Below are positions 6,112-7,218 of a DNA stretch of 7,218 nt, one piece after another. The position numbers and the translations under genes are program-made. Under the pieces are notes generated by a model that was given only the letters and a program-made list of their open reading frames with translations, did not search any database and had not been told where the DNA came from. The stretch is taken from the NCBI GenBank assembly GCA_045598975.1, contig JAZRVE010000039.1, positions 1 through 7,218 of the forward strand, in the 5' to 3' direction. The DNA is from UMGS882 sp045598975. Lineage in GTDB: Bacteria > Bacillota > Clostridia > Oscillospirales > CAG-382. Each line of letters begins with the position of its first letter. Positions within the stretch are counted from its first letter, which is position 1.

Positions 6112-6146
6112 AAAAGCCCCGCACTTTCGAAAAGTGCGGGGCTTTT
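6112..6146. terminator. Intrinsic terminator after sigF (possibly bidirectional)
   Basis: A perfect 16-bp stem pairs 6112-6127 (AAAAGCCCCGCACTTT) with 6131-6146 around a CGA loop. The 3' arm ends in TTTT and the 5' arm begins with AAAAA, so it could stop transcription from both sides. It lies 33 nt past the sigF stop and separates the spoIIA unit from the next gene. Confidence 0.9.
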
Positions 6147-6212
6147 GACCGGAACGCTTTCCGCCAAAAAAATTCACGCAAATGTAAGAAAATGGAACGG
6201 ACATCTTGAAAT

Positions 6213-6239
6213 TTGCAGCTTTCCGTGCTGTAATATAAT
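6213..6239 (+). promoter_or_regulatory. Candidate promoter of the beta-helix gene
   Basis: A perfect -10 TATAAT (6234-6239) lies in an AT-rich patch. The upstream partner is uncertain: TTGCAG (6213-6218) gives a short 15-nt spacer and TTGAAA (6206-6211) a long 22-nt spacer. No forespore or mother-cell sigma pattern stands out. If used, transcripts would begin near 6246 and carry a leader of nearly 90 nt. Confidence 0.4.
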
Positions 6240-6252
6240 AGTATATTTGTAA

Positions 6253-6324
6253 CCGGGACGGTCGTGTCCCGAAAGAGTCGCATATGTTATTTCTGAAAAG
6301 GCACGGAAGCCTTTCGGGAAGGAG
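6253..6324 (+). promoter_or_regulatory. Structured 5' leader with mutually exclusive stems near the Shine-Dalgarno
   Basis: Two local hairpins can form: CGGGACG (6254-6260) with TGTCCCG (6265-6271), and AAAGGC (6297-6302) with GCCTTT (6309-6314). A competing long-range stem pairs TCCCGAAAG (6267-6275) with CTTTCGGGA (6311-6319), nine perfect pairs, using the inner arms of both hairpins. Its 3' edge touches the Shine-Dalgarno AAGGAG (6319-6324). A third option, CCTT (6310-6313) with AAGG (6319-6322), would cover that site directly. This is the shape of a translational switch, but I do not recognise a known riboswitch class and short stems can arise by chance. Confidence 0.4.
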
Positions 6325-6333
6325 TTTTCGATC

Positions 6334-7200
6334 ATAAAAACAAAAAGAATACGGAGCCTTATCCTGACGCTTTCTTTGGCGGCAGGGCTGATCCTTGCGA
6401 TGTCGTTTGCCGCTTCCGCGGCGAATACGACCAAGGTCATCACGGGAGAGTATACCGTTTCGAACGCGGAATATTCCGGCAGTTATTCGGACAGCGTGTT
6501 TAAGATCACCGGGGACGGGAATTATACGGTAACGTTTGAGAACGTGCGTTTCCACAATATGTATGATGCCGTTGACGGAAACTGTGTGTATATCAGCCAC
6601 AACAGCGGCACGGTGAACGTCAATTTCATCAACTGTATGTTTGAGTCCTGCGGGCATTCCGAATACTGCGGCGGTGCGATATACGTGGGCGGCGTGGGCA
6701 CGACGGCCGTCAATTTCAGCAACTGCATCATTGACGACTGTTACGGTGAATACGGCGGTTTTCTGTACGTCGATAACACCAATGCGTCCATCAACGGCAA
6801 CGGCACCACCATCTGTTACGGCTGCGTCGCGCACGAAGACGGCGGTGCGATATACATGAAAAGCGCCCGCATCGTGAACGGTTTCACCTTTTCTTCGAAC
6901 ACGGCGTACGAGGACGGCGGCGCAATAGCCAACGCCTGCGACGACGAGGATTACGGCAGGATCATGGATTGCCGCTTTTTCTCCAACCATGCCAACAGCG
7001 AGGGCGGCGCGGAAGCAGCCGGCATCGGCACGGGCAAGGGCGTCTATTCCGTCTGCTCCGAGGTCACAATCAAGGGCGGCAGCGTGCCGCTGCACCCGTA
7101 CCGCGCCGCATGCGCGGGGCAAACCGCTTTGCGCCGCATGCGCGGAGCAAACCGCGAGCGCGGACGAGTGAAAACAACTGCTACAATGTCCCGCGGATAG
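6334..7200 (+). CDS. Secreted beta-helix protein with Pmp-like repeats; abnormal start, disrupted 3' end
   Basis: The frame encodes a classic signal peptide (residues 2-29: KTKRIRS, a hydrophobic core, then ASA|AN), so the mature protein is exported. The rest, up to about residue 249, consists of short strands with repeated GGAIYV, GGFLYV, GGAIYM, GGAIAN and FxxN-like turns (FSSN, FFSN) and many Asn, Cys and Gly, typical of a right-handed parallel beta-helix like chlamydial Pmp repeats; such proteins often serve as adhesins or surface proteins. Start: AAGGAG (6319-6324) lies 9 nt before 6334, where the codon is ATA. There is no in-frame ATG, GTG or TTG from the stop at 6250 until TTG 6376, which would cut off the basic part of the signal peptide. 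After about 7079 the frame enters GC-rich repeats and loses its beta-helix character before TAG 7198. It may be a pseudogene. Function unknown. Confidence 0.6.
   Translation: MKTKRIRSLILTLSLAAGLILAMSFAASAANTTKVITGEYTVSNAEYSGSYSDSVFKITGDGNYTVTFENVRFHNMYDAVDGNCVYISHNSGTVNVNFINCMFESCGHSEYCGGAIYVGGVGTTAVNFSNCIIDDCYGEYGGFLYVDNTNASINGNGTTICYGCVAHEDGGAIYMKSARIVNGFTFSSNTAYEDGGAIANACDDEDYGRIMDCRFFSNHANSEGGAEAAGIGTGKGVYSVCSEVTIKGGSVPLHPYRAACAGQTALRRMRGANRERGRVKTTATMSRG
6618..6725 (+). repeat. 90-nt-period coding repeat in the beta-helix domain
   Basis: An 18-nt string, CGTCAATTTCAKCAACTG, occurs at 6618-6635 and again exactly 90 nt later at 6708-6725 with one mismatch, encoding VNFINC and VNFSNC. A second 15-nt identity, GGCGGTGCGATATAC, occurs at 6670-6684 and 6841-6855 and encodes GGAIY. 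Conservation at the DNA level suggests that rungs of the helix were duplicated fairly recently or are homogenised by recombination. Confidence 0.65.
7079..7093. repeat. Small inverted repeat at the edge of the GC-rich segment
   Basis: GCAGCG (7079-7084) and CGCTGC (7088-7093) are perfect reverse complements around TGC. It marks the point where the beta-helix reading frame loses its typical composition, immediately before the tandem 28-nt units. Confidence 0.55.
7103..7155. repeat. Two tandem 28-nt GC-rich units inside the beta-helix gene
   Basis: Positions 7103-7127 and 7131-7155 are identical over 25 nt except for one base (7118 G, 7146 A), separated by TTT, giving a 28-nt period. Each holds the palindrome CGCATGCG, and the first can fold as CCGCGC (7101-7106) with GCGCGG (7112-7117). 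The period is not a multiple of three, so the units read differently in one frame. The GC content is well above the surrounding gene. It looks like an inserted or expanded repeat rather than native coding sequence. Confidence 0.7.
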
Positions 7201-7218
7201 GGGCAATGCCGCCGTTGA

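Noticed and set aside
6253..6333. Cyclic-di-GMP (GEMM) riboswitch before the beta-helix gene
   Set aside because: The conserved GEMM core around the ligand site is not present by eye.
7103..7155. CRISPR array
   Set aside because: Only two units with a 3-nt gap, no variable spacers and no cas genes in the window.
5998..7206. 402-codon minus-strand frame across the sigF end and the beta-helix gene
   Set aside because: It runs through the sigF terminator and a promoter region and shows no domain; the + strand has a signal peptide and repeats.

Overview
The window looks like chromosomal DNA of an endospore-forming, low-to-mid GC Firmicute (Clostridia-like, perhaps an uncultured gut lineage). 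The case rests on a Firmicutes-type L10 leader, strong AGGAGG ribosome binding sites, a GerA germinant-receptor operon and a complete spoIIA operon. The lineage assignment is inference; the gene identities come from protein motifs I can read. All genes lie on the + strand.

Region 1 (1-1407) is a self-contained ribosomal stalk operon. An imperfectly explained extragenic inverted repeat (22-80) and AT-rich DNA precede a near-consensus sigma-A promoter (170-198). A ~130-nt L10 autoregulatory leader ends in an attenuator (295-329), then come rplJ and rplL and a strong terminator. rpoB, the usual next gene, is absent.

Region 2 (1408-4527) is a tightly packed tricistronic germinant-receptor operon in the order gerAA-gerAC-gerAB, preceded by a good match to a forespore (sigma-F/sigma-G class) promoter. 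The GerAC lipoprotein is only about half the usual length.

Region 3 (4528-6146) is spoIIAA-spoIIAB-sigF, the anti-anti-sigma factor, the anti-sigma kinase and the first forespore sigma factor. It follows gerAB by 39 nt with no terminator, so transcription from the forespore promoter could run through into it. A possible sigma-H promoter overlaps the gerAB stop codon. A 16-bp hairpin terminator closes the unit.

Region 4 (6147-7218) is a separate unit encoding a secreted beta-helix protein with Pmp-like GGA[I/L] and FxxN repeats. It has three oddities: the start position after a good Shine-Dalgarno sequence reads ATA rather than ATG; its 5' leader can form mutually exclusive stems next to the Shine-Dalgarno; and a GC-rich 28-nt tandem repeat near the 3' end derails the frame. 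This gene may be decaying, unusually controlled, or incomplete at the window edge. It and its leader are the least ordinary part of the window.
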